A stretch of 64,000 nucleotides of DNA from Nocardioides sp. Root1257 (GTDB lineage Bacteria > Actinomycetota > Actinomycetes > Propionibacteriales > Nocardioidaceae): the NCBI RefSeq assembly GCF_001425175.1, contig NZ_LMDV01000003.1, forward strand, positions 1 through 64,000, written 5' to 3'. Each line of letters opens with the position of its first letter. Within the stretch, counting starts at the first letter, position 1. Below the pieces are notes generated by a model. The model did not search any database. It saw only the letters and a program-made list of their open reading frames with translations, and was not told the DNA's origin. Positions 1-8,437 of this stretch are shown in pieces. Made by a program: the position numbers and the translations under genes.

Positions 1-94
1 AGCGGTTCCTAGACAGCTCCACTCCACACCGGGAGGCCTTCACCCATCTACAGCTACGCCGTACCCAATCGCACAACGTGCCTGGGCATCACAG

Positions 95-1216
95 CTAGCT
101 GCGCTCGTCGAGCCAGTCGTCGCGGGCGGCGACGGCGGCGTCCGGGTAGTCGGCGAACAGCCCGTCGACGCCGGCGTCGAGGAACGCCGTGATCTCCGCG
201 TGGATGTCGCCGTCGGCATTCGGGTCGGTGCCGACGCGGAAGTTGGTGGCCATGAACTGGTTCTCGTTGCGCAGCGTGAACACGACGACCTTCAGGCCGA
301 CCCGGTGCGCGTCGTCGACGAGGTCGCTCGGCTCCCCGGTCGCTCCCGTCACCGGGTCACGGGGGAGCACCAGGTCCTTGTTGGGTCCGACCCAGTCGGC
401 GTACCGCGAGATGGTCCGCAGGCCGCTCGGCGTCACCATCGCGGCGTACGTCGTGCCCGGCTGGTCGAACGGGCCGCCGGCGGCGTCGACGAGCTGCTCG
501 AGCGGGAGATCTGTCTGCCGGTCGAGCTGGCGCAGGTTGCCGACCTCGAAGGACTGGATGACGACCTTGTCGCGCTTCGAGTCGAGCCCGAACCGGTCGA
601 GGGTGCGCAGCATCGGCTCCTCCAGGGAGAGGCCGATCGAGTCGAAGTAGGACGGGTGCTTGGTCTCCGGCGCGACACCGATCGTGCGCCCGGTGCGGCG
701 CTCCTCGCGCTGCACGAGGCGGAGCACCTCGGCGAAGGTCGGGACCTCGAAGCGGCCGTCGTACGCGGTGTTCTCCGGCCGCACCTGCGGGAGGCGCTCC
801 TTGGCGCGCAGCGTCTTGAGCTCGGCGAGGGTGAAGTCCTCGGTGAACCAGCCGGTGACCGGCCGGCCGTCGATGACCTTGGTGGCCTTGCGGTCGGCGA
901 ACTCGGGGTGGTCGGCCACGTCGGTGGTGCCGCTGATCTCGTTCTCGTGGCGGGCGACCAGGACGCCGTCCTTGGTCGAGACGAGGTCGGGCTCGACGTA
1001 GTCGGCGCCGAGCTGGATCGCGAGGCGGTAGGACGCGAGCGTGTGCTCGGGCCGGTAGCCGGAGGCGCCGCGGTGCCCGAAGACCTGGGGGACCGCGTGG
1101 TGGCCGTGACCGTGGCCCGGGCCGTGGTGGTGGTCGTGCGCCTGGGCCGGCGCGACGGAGAGCAGGGGCAGGGTGAGGGCGGCGCCGATGGCGCCGAGCA
1201 TGATCCGAGAAGTCAT
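95..1216 (-). CDS. Secreted glycerophosphodiester phosphodiesterase
   Basis: A 373-aa GDPD-family enzyme expected to hydrolyse glycerophosphodiesters to glycerol-3-phosphate and an alcohol outside the cell. The N-terminus is a signal peptide (hydrophobic core about residues 5-22, then APAQA). The TIM-barrel signature HRGASGYRPEHT at about 48-59 contains the catalytic His. The metal-ligand pattern E-P-D follows near residue 75, and ARHENE supplies the second His. Length fits the secreted subclass. Unusual: the mature N-terminus opens with a run of about ten His in 16 residues (HDHHHGPGHGHGHH), which could bind metal. It stands alone, on the same strand as the downstream-numbered glycosidase gene. 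Confidence 0.93.
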   Translation of the reverse strand: MTSRIMLGAIGAALTLPLLSVAPAQAHDHHHGPGHGHGHHAVPQVFGHRGASGYRPEHTLASYRLAIQLGADYVEPDLVSTKDGVLVARHENEISGTTDVADHPEFADRKATKVIDGRPVTGWFTEDFTLAELKTLRAKERLPQVRPENTAYDGRFEVPTFAEVLRLVQREERRTGRTIGVAPETKHPSYFDSIGLSLEEPMLRTLDRFGLDSKRDKVVIQSFEVGNLRQLDRQTDLPLEQLVDAAGGPFDQPGTTYAAMVTPSGLRTISRYADWVGPNKDLVLPRDPVTGATGEPSDLVDDAHRVGLKVVVFTLRNENQFMATNFRVGTDPNADGDIHAEITAFLDAGVDGLFADYPDAAVAARDDWLDERS

Positions 1217-1291
1217 GCCTCGATCGAAACGGGCCGAGGTGACGTCGGGGCGAGGACGCGGTGAACGGCGCCGGACGGGTCCGGTGCGGCG

Positions 1292-2635
1292 TCAGCCGAC
1301 GGAGCAGAACCCGTCGCGGCAGGAGTCGAGCCACGACCGGCCGCGGGTCAGGGACGACAGCTGCTTGACCCCGGTCCCGTCGTCGAACCAGAACATCGAC
1401 CACAGCGGGGGCTTCGCGAGGCTGCGCGCGGCGCGGGTGACGGCCGCGGGGTCCCAGGTCCGGTCCTGCGTCGCGTAGGGACCGACCTCGGTGAACGCCA
1501 TCCGGCGGACCTTGGCCGCGACCGCGGCGTACCCCGTCGTGGGCAGCGCCTCACCGGGGCGGCTGTAGCTGTCCATCCCCGCGAGGTCGACGCGGGCCGG
1601 CAGCAGTGCGACCGGCGCCGAGGTGTTGGCGCCGGTGTCGGCGTTGAAGCTGTAGGCCCACAGGACGTTGTGCACGCCGTCGACCGCGGCGCGCCGCTGC
1701 ATGGCTGCCCAGAGGCCGCGGTAGGTCGCCGGATCCGGGTGGCCCCACCAGAACCAGTCGCCGTTGGCCTCGTGCAGCGGCCGGAACACGACGGCGGCGC
1801 CGCCCTCGTCCTGGAGCTCCTTGAACAGCTGCATCCCTGCGTCGAAGTCGGCCCAGAACGCCGCGGCCGCCGGCGTGTCCGCCAGGAGCTGGTCCAGGCT
1901 CGCCGGCCGGGGATCGTTGTAGGGGCCGCCCGTCCAGGGGTTGTCCGGGTGCCAGGAGACGCTGAGGACGGCGCCCTGCTGGGCGAGCCCGGTGAGGTAG
2001 TCGAGCGGCCGGACGGCGAAGCCGTAGCCCTCGCTGTCGGCCAGCTCCTTGAGGTCGAGCCCCACGACGTGCACGGGTCGGGCGCCCAGCCCGGTCAGCG
2101 GGGCGGCGTACTCGCTGTTGGAGACGTTGAGCTGCTGGCCGGCTCCCATGGTGGAGGCGGCCTGCCAGCGGTCCAGGCGGGCCGTCAGGCAACGGGCCGC
2201 AGCCGTGGCCTGCGCGTCAACGGGTGCGACGCGCGGCGTGCAGCCCGGCTCCGCCATGACGGCGAGGGTAACGGCCCGTGAGGCCGCCCGCAGGGTGGGA
2301 CGGGCCGAGCCGCGCAGCACCCGGAGCCGCTGCACGCCGGCGGTCGCGGTCGACAGGCGCACGGACACCCGCCCGGTGGCGTCGGTCCGCGGACGAGCCA
2401 CGGTGACCCACCGACCGGTGGCCCGGCGCTGGACCAGCAGGCGCACGCCCTTCTGTGCCGGGCGGAGCCGGGCCGACAGCGTGGCCGGCTCGCCGACGGC
2501 GACGCTCGACGGACCGAGGAGGGCGCTGACGCGCGGGCGGTGCGGGCGCGCGTCGACAGGGGTCGCCCCGGACGCGATCAGACCCGCCGTGAGCAACCCC
2601 GATAGCACGAGCCGAACGGCCCCCCACCGTTGCAC
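1292..2635 (-). CDS. Secreted glycoside hydrolase family 26 (beta-mannanase-like)
   Basis: A 447-aa secreted protein. A signal peptide (1-29) is followed by an Ig-like domain of about 85 residues (SALLGPSSVAVGEP onward) and a GH26-type TIM barrel from about 145. Visible GH26 features are FRPLHEANGDWFWWG with the acid/base Glu, and FTEVGPY with the likely nucleophile Glu late in the protein. GH26 enzymes cut beta-mannans, some members beta-1,3-xylan or mixed-linkage glucan; the substrate cannot be read here. The start is set by the signal peptide. The neighbouring divergent gene begins about 90 bp away, so the two probably share a promoter region. Confidence 0.85.
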   Translation of the reverse strand: MQRWGAVRLVLSGLLTAGLIASGATPVDARPHRPRVSALLGPSSVAVGEPATLSARLRPAQKGVRLLVQRRATGRWVTVARPRTDATGRVSVRLSTATAGVQRLRVLRGSARPTLRAASRAVTLAVMAEPGCTPRVAPVDAQATAAARCLTARLDRWQAASTMGAGQQLNVSNSEYAAPLTGLGARPVHVVGLDLKELADSEGYGFAVRPLDYLTGLAQQGAVLSVSWHPDNPWTGGPYNDPRPASLDQLLADTPAAAAFWADFDAGMQLFKELQDEGGAAVVFRPLHEANGDWFWWGHPDPATYRGLWAAMQRRAAVDGVHNVLWAYSFNADTGANTSAPVALLPARVDLAGMDSYSRPGEALPTTGYAAVAAKVRRMAFTEVGPYATQDRTWDPAAVTRAARSLAKPPLWSMFWFDDGTGVKQLSSLTRGRSWLDSCRDGFCSVG

Positions 2636-2722
2636 CCCGCAAGTCTAGGTGGCGGAGCGTTCGGAGGCGCGCGTTCGCGCAACTGGCAGCGACGCCTGCC
2701 GATCGGTGGCAGCGTGACCCTC

Positions 2723-3838
2723 ATGTTCTCTGTCCGGCGCGCCCTCGTCGCCGTGGCCGCCCTGGCCCCCGTCGTGACCCTCCTCGGACCCGGCACGGCC
2801 GCGCCCAGCGCCGCGCCCGACCCCGCGTCGACGTCCAGCCACGACGCCGTACGGCTGCGCCAGGCGTCGCCGATCGTGATCAGCGCACCGCGGACCGCTC
2901 GGACGGGCACCGCGATCCGCTTCGCCGGTGACGTCGCCGTCGTCGCGAGGAAGCCGCGGCCGGTGCAGCTCGCCGAGAAGCGGGACGGCCGGTGGAAGGT
3001 CGTCGCGCGGACCCGTTCGGCCCGCACCGGCACCTTCGCGTTCCGGGTGGCGGCGGGCCGCACCGTGGGCACGCGCGTCTTCCGCGCCCAGGCGCCGGCG
3101 GTGCGGGGTGCTCGGAGCCTCGTCACCGGCGCCCTGAAGGTGAAGGTCACCACGAGCTCGGGCGGCACGGGGACGACCGTCCCGGGCACGGGCGACTACG
3201 ACGCCGCCGAGGCGCTGCCGGCCGGGTACGACGCCGCCGGGTCGAAGAACGACTGGTCCTACCTGTTCGACCACAGCAGCGTCCGGTGGGCACCCTGCAC
3301 CGTGATCCGCTGGCGCTACAACGCCGCCGGGGAGGCGTACGACGCGCGCGCGGACGTGACGCGGGCGATCGCCAAGATCTCCGGGGTCTCCGGGCTCAAG
3401 TTCAAGTACGTCGGCACCAGCACCTTCAGCTACCGGGGAGACGGCAAGCCCTTCCCGAGCGACGCCGACCTCTTCGTGTCCTGGGCCAGCGCGGCTGAGT
3501 ACGGCGACCTGGCCGGCTCCACTGTCGGGGTCGGTGGCGGCTCGGCCACCAGCCAGGGTGCAGCCGCGCTCGGGGTCGAGTGGCGGATGATCGACGGCTA
3601 CCTGACGCTCGACAAGGGCGCCTCCCAGGTGGCGCCCGGCTTCGACGGCTCCGGCTGGGGCCAGATCATGATGCACGAGACGCTGCACGCGATGGGCCTG
3701 GGCCACGCTGCTCCGGACCCGGGCAGCCGTGAGGTGATGGCGCCGGTCGCGACCTCGGCCAACTACCAGTTCGGCGCGGGCGACATCACCGGGATGCACC
3801 AGGTGGGCGAGCGTCCGGGTGACGCCTGCGGGTGGTGA
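2723..3838 (+). CDS. Secreted zinc metalloprotease (metzincin type)
   Basis: A 371-aa secreted protein. The start chosen is ATG at 2723 because it begins a clean signal peptide (MFSVRRALVAVAALAPVV); the open frame extends to 2630 but that part is not signal-like. An Ig-like or bacterial repeat domain occupies about 50-150. The catalytic domain follows, with the zinc motif HETLHAMGLGH (HExxHxxGxxH) and a downstream REVMAPV that fits the Met-turn of metzincins. It probably degrades proteins outside the cell. The N-terminal domain resembles the one in the divergent GH26 gene, suggesting the two share an export or attachment style. Confidence 0.85.
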   Translation: MFSVRRALVAVAALAPVVTLLGPGTAAPSAAPDPASTSSHDAVRLRQASPIVISAPRTARTGTAIRFAGDVAVVARKPRPVQLAEKRDGRWKVVARTRSARTGTFAFRVAAGRTVGTRVFRAQAPAVRGARSLVTGALKVKVTTSSGGTGTTVPGTGDYDAAEALPAGYDAAGSKNDWSYLFDHSSVRWAPCTVIRWRYNAAGEAYDARADVTRAIAKISGVSGLKFKYVGTSTFSYRGDGKPFPSDADLFVSWASAAEYGDLAGSTVGVGGGSATSQGAAALGVEWRMIDGYLTLDKGASQVAPGFDGSGWGQIMMHETLHAMGLGHAAPDPGSREVMAPVATSANYQFGAGDITGMHQVGERPGDACGW

Positions 3839-3858
3839 CCGGACCGTAGGCTGGCCGC

Positions 3859-4146
3859 ATGGCCGACGTCGAGACCTCCCACAACCCCGCCGAGCACCGC
3901 TACGAGGCGCACCTGGACGGTGAGCTCGCGGGCTTCGCGGCCTACGACCTGACGGACCGCGTGATCGTCTTCACGCACACCGAGGTGGAGCCGAAGTTCG
4001 AGGGCCACGGCGTCGGCTCGGCCCTCGCTCGCTTCGCGCTCGACGACGTGCGCGCGACCGGCACCCGCCGGGTGCTGGCCCTGTGCCCCTTCATCAAGGG
4101 CTGGATCGAGAAGCACCCCGAGTACGAGGATCTCCTCCACAGGTAA
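3859..4146 (+). CDS. Small GNAT-family N-acetyltransferase (YjdJ-like)
   Basis: A 95-aa protein of the short GCN5-related acetyltransferase class. It starts with a beta-hairpin (HRYEAHLDGELAGFAAY), has VEPKFEGHGVGSALARFAL, which holds the acetyl-CoA binding loop of Q/RxxGxG/A type in the form EGHGVGSA, and ends with LCPFIKGWIEKHPEY, a signature typical of this subgroup. Substrate unknown. It lies 20 bp after the protease gene and 168 bp before parA. Confidence 0.85.
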   Translation: MADVETSHNPAEHRYEAHLDGELAGFAAYDLTDRVIVFTHTEVEPKFEGHGVGSALARFALDDVRATGTRRVLALCPFIKGWIEKHPEYEDLLHR

Positions 4147-4313
4147 GTGCACAGGCGACCCCTGCCCTGTGCACGCACGCGGGCCCGAGTGCACAGATTT
4201 CCCAGTCTGCTTGGGGGTTTCCGCCCCGCTGTTGTCGCTGTCGGAGGGCGGTCCTAGGCTCGCCGGAAGTCGACCACAAGTCGCCGTGTCGACAAGTCGG
4301 GGAGGAGCGTCGG

Positions 4314-5312
4314 ATGAGCTCAGGTGGCACCAGCGGATCGTCAGCGGCCAGCGAGATGCCACCTCAGGTCCACACGCCCCATCCCCCCGACAGCCTGCCT
4401 TCCCCCGATCCGCGAGATGAGCTGCCCGTGTCCGACCCCCTGCCCTTCGAGCGGCCGCAGGAAGCCGAGCGCAAGCTCGGTCCCACCGGCCGTCCGATGC
4501 CCGACCTCCCCGAGCCCGGACCGGTGGCCACGCACGGCCGCGCCCGCGTGGTGTCGATGTGCAACCAGAAGGGGGGCGTCGGCAAGACCACGACGACGAT
4601 CAACCTCGGAGCCTCGCTCGCGGAGTACGGCCGCAAGGTGCTGCTGGTGGACTTCGACCCGCAGGGCTCGCTCTCGGTCGGCCTCGGCCTCAACCCGCAC
4701 GAGATGGACCTCAGCATCTACAACCTGCTGATGGACCGCGACGTCACCCTCGACGAGGTCGTCGTGAAGACCGGCGTCGACGGGATGGACCTGCTCCCGT
4801 CCAACATCGACCTCTCCGCCGCCGAGGTGCAGCTCGTGCACGAGGTGGCCCGGGAGCAGACCCTCCAGCGCGTGCTCGAGCCCGCGCTCGCGGAGTACGA
4901 CGTCATCCTCATCGACTGCCAGCCCTCGCTCGGCCTGCTGACGGTCAACGCGCTCACCGCGTCCGACGGCGTCATCGTGCCGCTGGAGTGCGAGTACTTC
5001 GCGCTGCGCGGCGTGGCCCTCCTCAAGACGACCATCGACAAGGTGCGCGAGCGGCTCAACCCCAAGCTCGAGATCTACGGCGTGCTCGGCACGATGTACG
5101 ACGGCCGCACCCTGCACAGCCGCGAGGTCATGGAGCGGCTCGTCCAGGCGTGGGGCGACACCGTCTTCCACACCGTCATCCGGCGCACCGTGAAGTTCTC
5201 CGACGCGACCGTGGCCGGCGAGCCGATCACGGCGTACGCCTCCAGCTCCGCCGGTGCTGACTCCTACCGTCAGCTGGCCAAGGAGGTGCTGGCTCGTTGG
5301 CCCGACGAGTGA
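4314..5312 (+). CDS. parA: ParA/Soj-family partition ATPase
   Basis: A 332-aa ParA-type P-loop ATPase. The deviant Walker A KGGVGKTT sits near residue 88, LLVDFDPQGS follows, and the Walker B region VILIDCQPS comes near 205. ATG 4314 is chosen because GGAGGAG ends 4 bp upstream and the open frame before it overlaps another gene. An N-terminal extension of about 75 residues, rich in Pro and acidic residues, precedes the ATPase. No ParB follows. Instead it overlaps by 16 bp a ribbon-helix-helix-like gene and then scpA/scpB, as in other actinobacteria. The likely role is chromosome organisation with ScpAB/SMC rather than plasmid partition; that role is inferred. Confidence 0.92.
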   Translation: MSSGGTSGSSAASEMPPQVHTPHPPDSLPSPDPRDELPVSDPLPFERPQEAERKLGPTGRPMPDLPEPGPVATHGRARVVSMCNQKGGVGKTTTTINLGASLAEYGRKVLLVDFDPQGSLSVGLGLNPHEMDLSIYNLLMDRDVTLDEVVVKTGVDGMDLLPSNIDLSAAEVQLVHEVAREQTLQRVLEPALAEYDVILIDCQPSLGLLTVNALTASDGVIVPLECEYFALRGVALLKTTIDKVRERLNPKLEIYGVLGTMYDGRTLHSREVMERLVQAWGDTVFHTVIRRTVKFSDATVAGEPITAYASSSAGADSYRQLAKEVLARWPDE

Positions 5313-5650
5313 GCCTGCCCGCAGCCGACGACCTGTTCCGCCGTACGGCCCAGGCTGCCGACGAGCCGGCGGCCCCGGCGGCCCCGGTGGCCGCGGTTGC
5401 CCCGGAGCCCGAGGAGGCCGCGGCGCCCAAGAAGCCCAGCGGTCGGGTGCGGCACGACGAGAAGATGACCGTCTACGTGACCTCGGACGAGCTGCTCGAC
5501 ATCGAGCACGCCCGGCTCGGCCTGCGCCGCTCGCACGGCCTGGCCGTCGACCGCGGCCGCCTCGTGCGCGAGGCGATCGCGATGGTGCTCGCCGACTTCG
5601 AGGCCAACGGTGACGACAGTGCCCTGGTCCGACGATTGACCGAGGAATGA
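5297..5650 (+). CDS. Conserved protein with ribbon-helix-helix-like C-terminus
   Basis: A 117-aa protein between parA and scpA. The first 50 residues are Ala/Pro-rich and look disordered. The rest (about 55-117) reads KMTVYVTSDELLDIEHARL followed by LAVDRGRLVREAIAMVLADF, a strand-helix-helix pattern like CopG/Arc DNA-binding proteins. It overlaps parA by 16 bp and scpA by 4 bp, so it is translationally coupled to both. It may be the DNA-binding partner of ParA at this locus; that is inference from position and fold pattern. Confidence 0.85.
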   Translation: MARRVSLPAADDLFRRTAQAADEPAAPAAPVAAVAPEPEEAAAPKKPSGRVRHDEKMTVYVTSDELLDIEHARLGLRRSHGLAVDRGRLVREAIAMVLADFEANGDDSALVRRLTEE

Positions 5651-6546
5651 CCGCCGACATCCAGGAGCCCGGCGCCACCGTCGTGGCGGGGGAGGCCACG
5701 CCGGTCTCCGCCCCCGAGTTCGCCCTGCACCTGGACAACTTCGAGGGTCCGTTCGACCTCCTGCTCAACCTGATCGCGAAGCACAAGCTCGACATCACCG
5801 AGGTCGCGCTGTCGAAGGTGACCGACGAGTTCATCGCGCACGTGAAGGCCGGGGGACCGGTGTGGGACCTCGAGCAGACCACGTCGTTCCTGCTGGTCGC
5901 CTCGACCCTGCTGGACCTCAAGGCGGCGCGGCTGCTGCCGTCGGGCGACGTCGAGGACGAGGAGGACCTCGCGCTGCTCGAGGCGCGCGACCTGCTCTTC
6001 GCGCGGCTGATGCAGTACAAGGCGTTCAAGCAGGTCGCGGCGGTGCTCGAGCAGCGCCTCGCGGCCGAGTCCAAGCGGCACCCGCGTGCGGTCGGCCTCG
6101 AGGAGAGGTACGCCGGGCTGCTGCCCGAGGTGCTGATCGGCATCGGGCTCGACCAGTTCGCGCAGCTCGCCGCGAAGGCCCTCGAGCCCAAGCCGGTGCT
6201 CGAGCTGTCGCTGCACCACATCCACGCGGCCAAGGTGAGCGTGCGCGAGCAGGCGGCCCTGGTCGTCGAGCGCCTGCGCCGCAGCGGGTCCATGACGTTC
6301 CGGGCCCTGTGCGGCGACTCGCCCGACCGGCTGACCACGGTCGCCCGCTTCCTCTCCCTGCTGGAGCTCTTCCGCGAGGGCGCGGTCGGCTTCGACCAGG
6401 TGACCCCGCTCGGCGAGCTCACCGTACGGTGGACCGGGGACGACGACACCGACGTCGACGAGCTGGTCACCGACGAGTTCGAAGGGGCCCCGCCCGAAGT
6501 GGCCGACGTACGCGCAGTGCCGGAGCAGGAGAACGAGCATGACTGA
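5647..6546 (+). CDS. scpA: Segregation and condensation protein A
   Basis: A 299-aa kleisin subunit of the SMC-ScpAB condensin. The family N-terminus is clear (LDNFEGPFDLLLNLIAKHKLD), as is the helical middle and a C-terminal winged-helix region (VSVREQAALVVERLRRSGSMTF). It starts with ATG in an ATGA overlap with the preceding gene and overlaps scpB by 8 bp. The N-terminus should bind the SMC neck and the C-terminus the SMC head. Length is typical for actinobacteria. Confidence 0.96.
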   Translation: MTADIQEPGATVVAGEATPVSAPEFALHLDNFEGPFDLLLNLIAKHKLDITEVALSKVTDEFIAHVKAGGPVWDLEQTTSFLLVASTLLDLKAARLLPSGDVEDEEDLALLEARDLLFARLMQYKAFKQVAAVLEQRLAAESKRHPRAVGLEERYAGLLPEVLIGIGLDQFAQLAAKALEPKPVLELSLHHIHAAKVSVREQAALVVERLRRSGSMTFRALCGDSPDRLTTVARFLSLLELFREGAVGFDQVTPLGELTVRWTGDDDTDVDELVTDEFEGAPPEVADVRAVPEQENEHD

Positions 6547-7249
6547 GTCGCAGGTGACGACCGAGGCCGACGAGACGATCGCGGTGCCGCTGGCGGCGCT
6601 CCGGCCCTCGCTGGAGGCGCTGCTGATGGTGGCCGACCAGCCGATGGAGACGGTCAGCCTGGCGTCGGCCGTCGGCTACCCGGTCGCCGAGGTCACCGCG
6701 GCCCTGGACGCGCTGGCGGCGGAGTACGACGAGCAGGTGCGCGGCTTCGAGCTGCGCAACGTGGGTGGGGGCTGGCGCTACTACACGCGCGAGGAGTTCG
6801 CCGCGGTGGTGGAGGGCTACATCCTCGACGGGCAGCAGGCGCGGCTGACCCAGGCGGCGCTGGAGACGCTGTCCGTGGTCGCCTACAAGCAGCCGGTCTC
6901 CCGGGCGCGGGTCTCGGCGATCCGCGGCGTCAACGTCGACGGCGTGATGCGCACGCTGCTCAACCGGGGGCTCGTCGAGGAGGCGGGCCAGGACCACGAG
7001 ACCGGCTCGAACCTCTACCGGACGACCGGCTACTTCCTCGAGCGGATCGGCGTCTCGACGCTCGACGAGCTGCCGGAGCTCGCGCCGTACCTGCCCGACA
7101 TGGCCGACCTCGAGGACGAGCTGGCCGAGATGGTCGCGCCGAGCCCGGTGCTCAGCGAGCCGGCTCCCGAGGAGCCGCACCCGGCGGAGCACCCGTCGCC
7201 GCACAGCGGCGACGGCACCGAGCCCGACGGCGGGACCGAGCCCACGTGA
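6539..7249 (+). CDS. scpB: Segregation and condensation protein B
   Basis: A 236-aa ScpB with two winged-helix domains: LRPSLEALLMVADQPME at about 22-38, then QAALETLSVVAYKQPVSRARV and GVNVDGVMRTLLNRGLVEEAG. The family core ends near residue 180. A Pro/Glu-rich, probably disordered tail of about 35 residues follows. It overlaps scpA by 8 bp and rluB by 4 bp. ScpB dimerises and binds the middle of ScpA in the SMC complex. Confidence 0.95.
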   Translation: MTESQVTTEADETIAVPLAALRPSLEALLMVADQPMETVSLASAVGYPVAEVTAALDALAAEYDEQVRGFELRNVGGGWRYYTREEFAAVVEGYILDGQQARLTQAALETLSVVAYKQPVSRARVSAIRGVNVDGVMRTLLNRGLVEEAGQDHETGSNLYRTTGYFLERIGVSTLDELPELAPYLPDMADLEDELAEMVAPSPVLSEPAPEEPHPAEHPSPHSGDGTEPDGGTEPT

Positions 7250-8007
7250 GCGACGTCCCGAGCGGCATCGAGACCGACGACGACGGGCTGATCCGGCTGC
7301 AGAAGCTGCTGGCGATGTCGAACGTCGCCTCGCGACGCAAGTGCGAGGAGCTGATGCTCGACGGCAAGGTCGAGGTCGACGGTGAGATCGTCACCCGGCT
7401 CGGCACCAAGGTCGACCCGCGCACGGCGGTGATACGCGTCGACGGCAAGCGGCTGCCGCCGGTCTCCGAGAAGGTCTACCTGGTGCTCAACAAGCCGCGG
7501 GGCGTCGTCTCCACGATGTCCGACCCGGAGGGCCGGCGCTCCCTCGGCGACCTGGTCGCGGACCGGCCCGAGCGGCTCTTCCACGTCGGCCGGCTCGACA
7601 CCGACACCGCCGGGCTGATCATCCTCACGAACGACGGTGACTTCGCGCAGCGGCTGGCGCACCCGTCGTACGAGGTGGACAAGACGTACGTCGCGGAGGT
7701 CGAGGGCGAGATCTACCGGCGCACGCTCAAGCAGCTGCTCGAGGGCGTCACGCTCGACGACGGGCCGGTCACCGTCAGCAAGGCGCGGATCATCGAGGCC
7801 GGCAAGGAGAAGTCGATCGTCGAGATCGTCATCCACGAGGGTCGCAACCGGATCGTGCGGCGGCTGATGGACCACATCGGCTACCCGGTGCGCCGGCTGA
7901 CCCGCACCCAGCTCGGCCCGGTCGTGCTGCGGGGGCTGCTGTCGGGGGAGATGCGGGACCTCACCCTCGACGAGCTCGGCGTGCTGCTGGACAGCACCCA
8001 GCTCTAG
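7246..8007 (+). CDS. rluB: 23S rRNA pseudouridine synthase RluB-type
   Basis: A 253-aa pseudouridine synthase of the RsuA/RluB/E/F family. The N-terminal S4 RNA-binding domain reads LQKLLAMSNVASRRKCEELM and the catalytic motif is VGRLDTDTAGLIILTNDG, whose first Asp is the catalytic residue. GTG start in a GTGA overlap with scpB, as is usual for actinobacterial scpAB-rluB operons. Its stop overlaps the stop of the convergent STAS gene by 4 bp (ctag), leaving no room for a separate terminator. Confidence 0.94.
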   Translation: MSDVPSGIETDDDGLIRLQKLLAMSNVASRRKCEELMLDGKVEVDGEIVTRLGTKVDPRTAVIRVDGKRLPPVSEKVYLVLNKPRGVVSTMSDPEGRRSLGDLVADRPERLFHVGRLDTDTAGLIILTNDGDFAQRLAHPSYEVDKTYVAEVEGEIYRRTLKQLLEGVTLDDGPVTVSKARIIEAGKEKSIVEIVIHEGRNRIVRRLMDHIGYPVRRLTRTQLGPVVLRGLLSGEMRDLTLDELGVLLDSTQL

Positions 8008-8366
8008 TCCCGCTCGACCCCGAGCGCGTCCTCGAGGGTCGGACGGATGTCGAAGACCCGGTCGAGGGCCGTGGCGGCGAACACCCGGCTCGCGGCCTCG
8101 CTGGGCACCACGACCAGCGAGCCCTTCAGCACCCGGGCCCGCTTGTGCGCACCGATCAGCGCGCCCAGGCCGAGCGAGTCGATGAAGGTGACCTCGCTCA
8201 GGTCGATGACGAGGCGCGACGGGCCGTCGACCTGGAGCCGGCTGACGCGGTCGCGGAGCTCCGGCACCGTGGCCAGGTCGATCTCGCCCGAGCAGCGGAC
8301 CACCCGGATCTGACCGACCAGCTCGTCGCTGACGGCGAGGATCGGGGTGTCGTCGATGGTGGTCAC
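8004..8366 (-). CDS. STAS-domain anti-sigma factor antagonist
   Basis: A 120-aa single STAS domain. The pattern VVRCSGEIDLATVPELRDRV and VIDLSEVTFIDSLGLGALIGAHKRA matches RsbV/SpoIIAA-like antagonists. The Ser after the Asp in FIDSLG is the site phosphorylated in studied members, so it looks regulatable. GTG 8366 is chosen because the frame upstream is Arg-rich and unlike a STAS domain. It converges on rluB with overlapping stops. Its anti-sigma partner is not next to it. Confidence 0.88.
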   Translation of the reverse strand: MTTIDDTPILAVSDELVGQIRVVRCSGEIDLATVPELRDRVSRLQVDGPSRLVIDLSEVTFIDSLGLGALIGAHKRARVLKGSLVVVPSEAASRVFAATALDRVFDIRPTLEDALGVERD

Positions 8367-8437
8367 GCCCTGATGTCTACAGGATCGGTGTCGTTTCCGG
8401 CTCACCCTTGGGGACATCTCGCCGTACCGTGGGTCAC

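Noticed and set aside
4341..6470. Long minus-strand open frame over parA and scpA
   Set aside because: It is antisense to two clear core genes; Arg/Ser-rich translation is typical of a shadow frame in GC-rich DNA.
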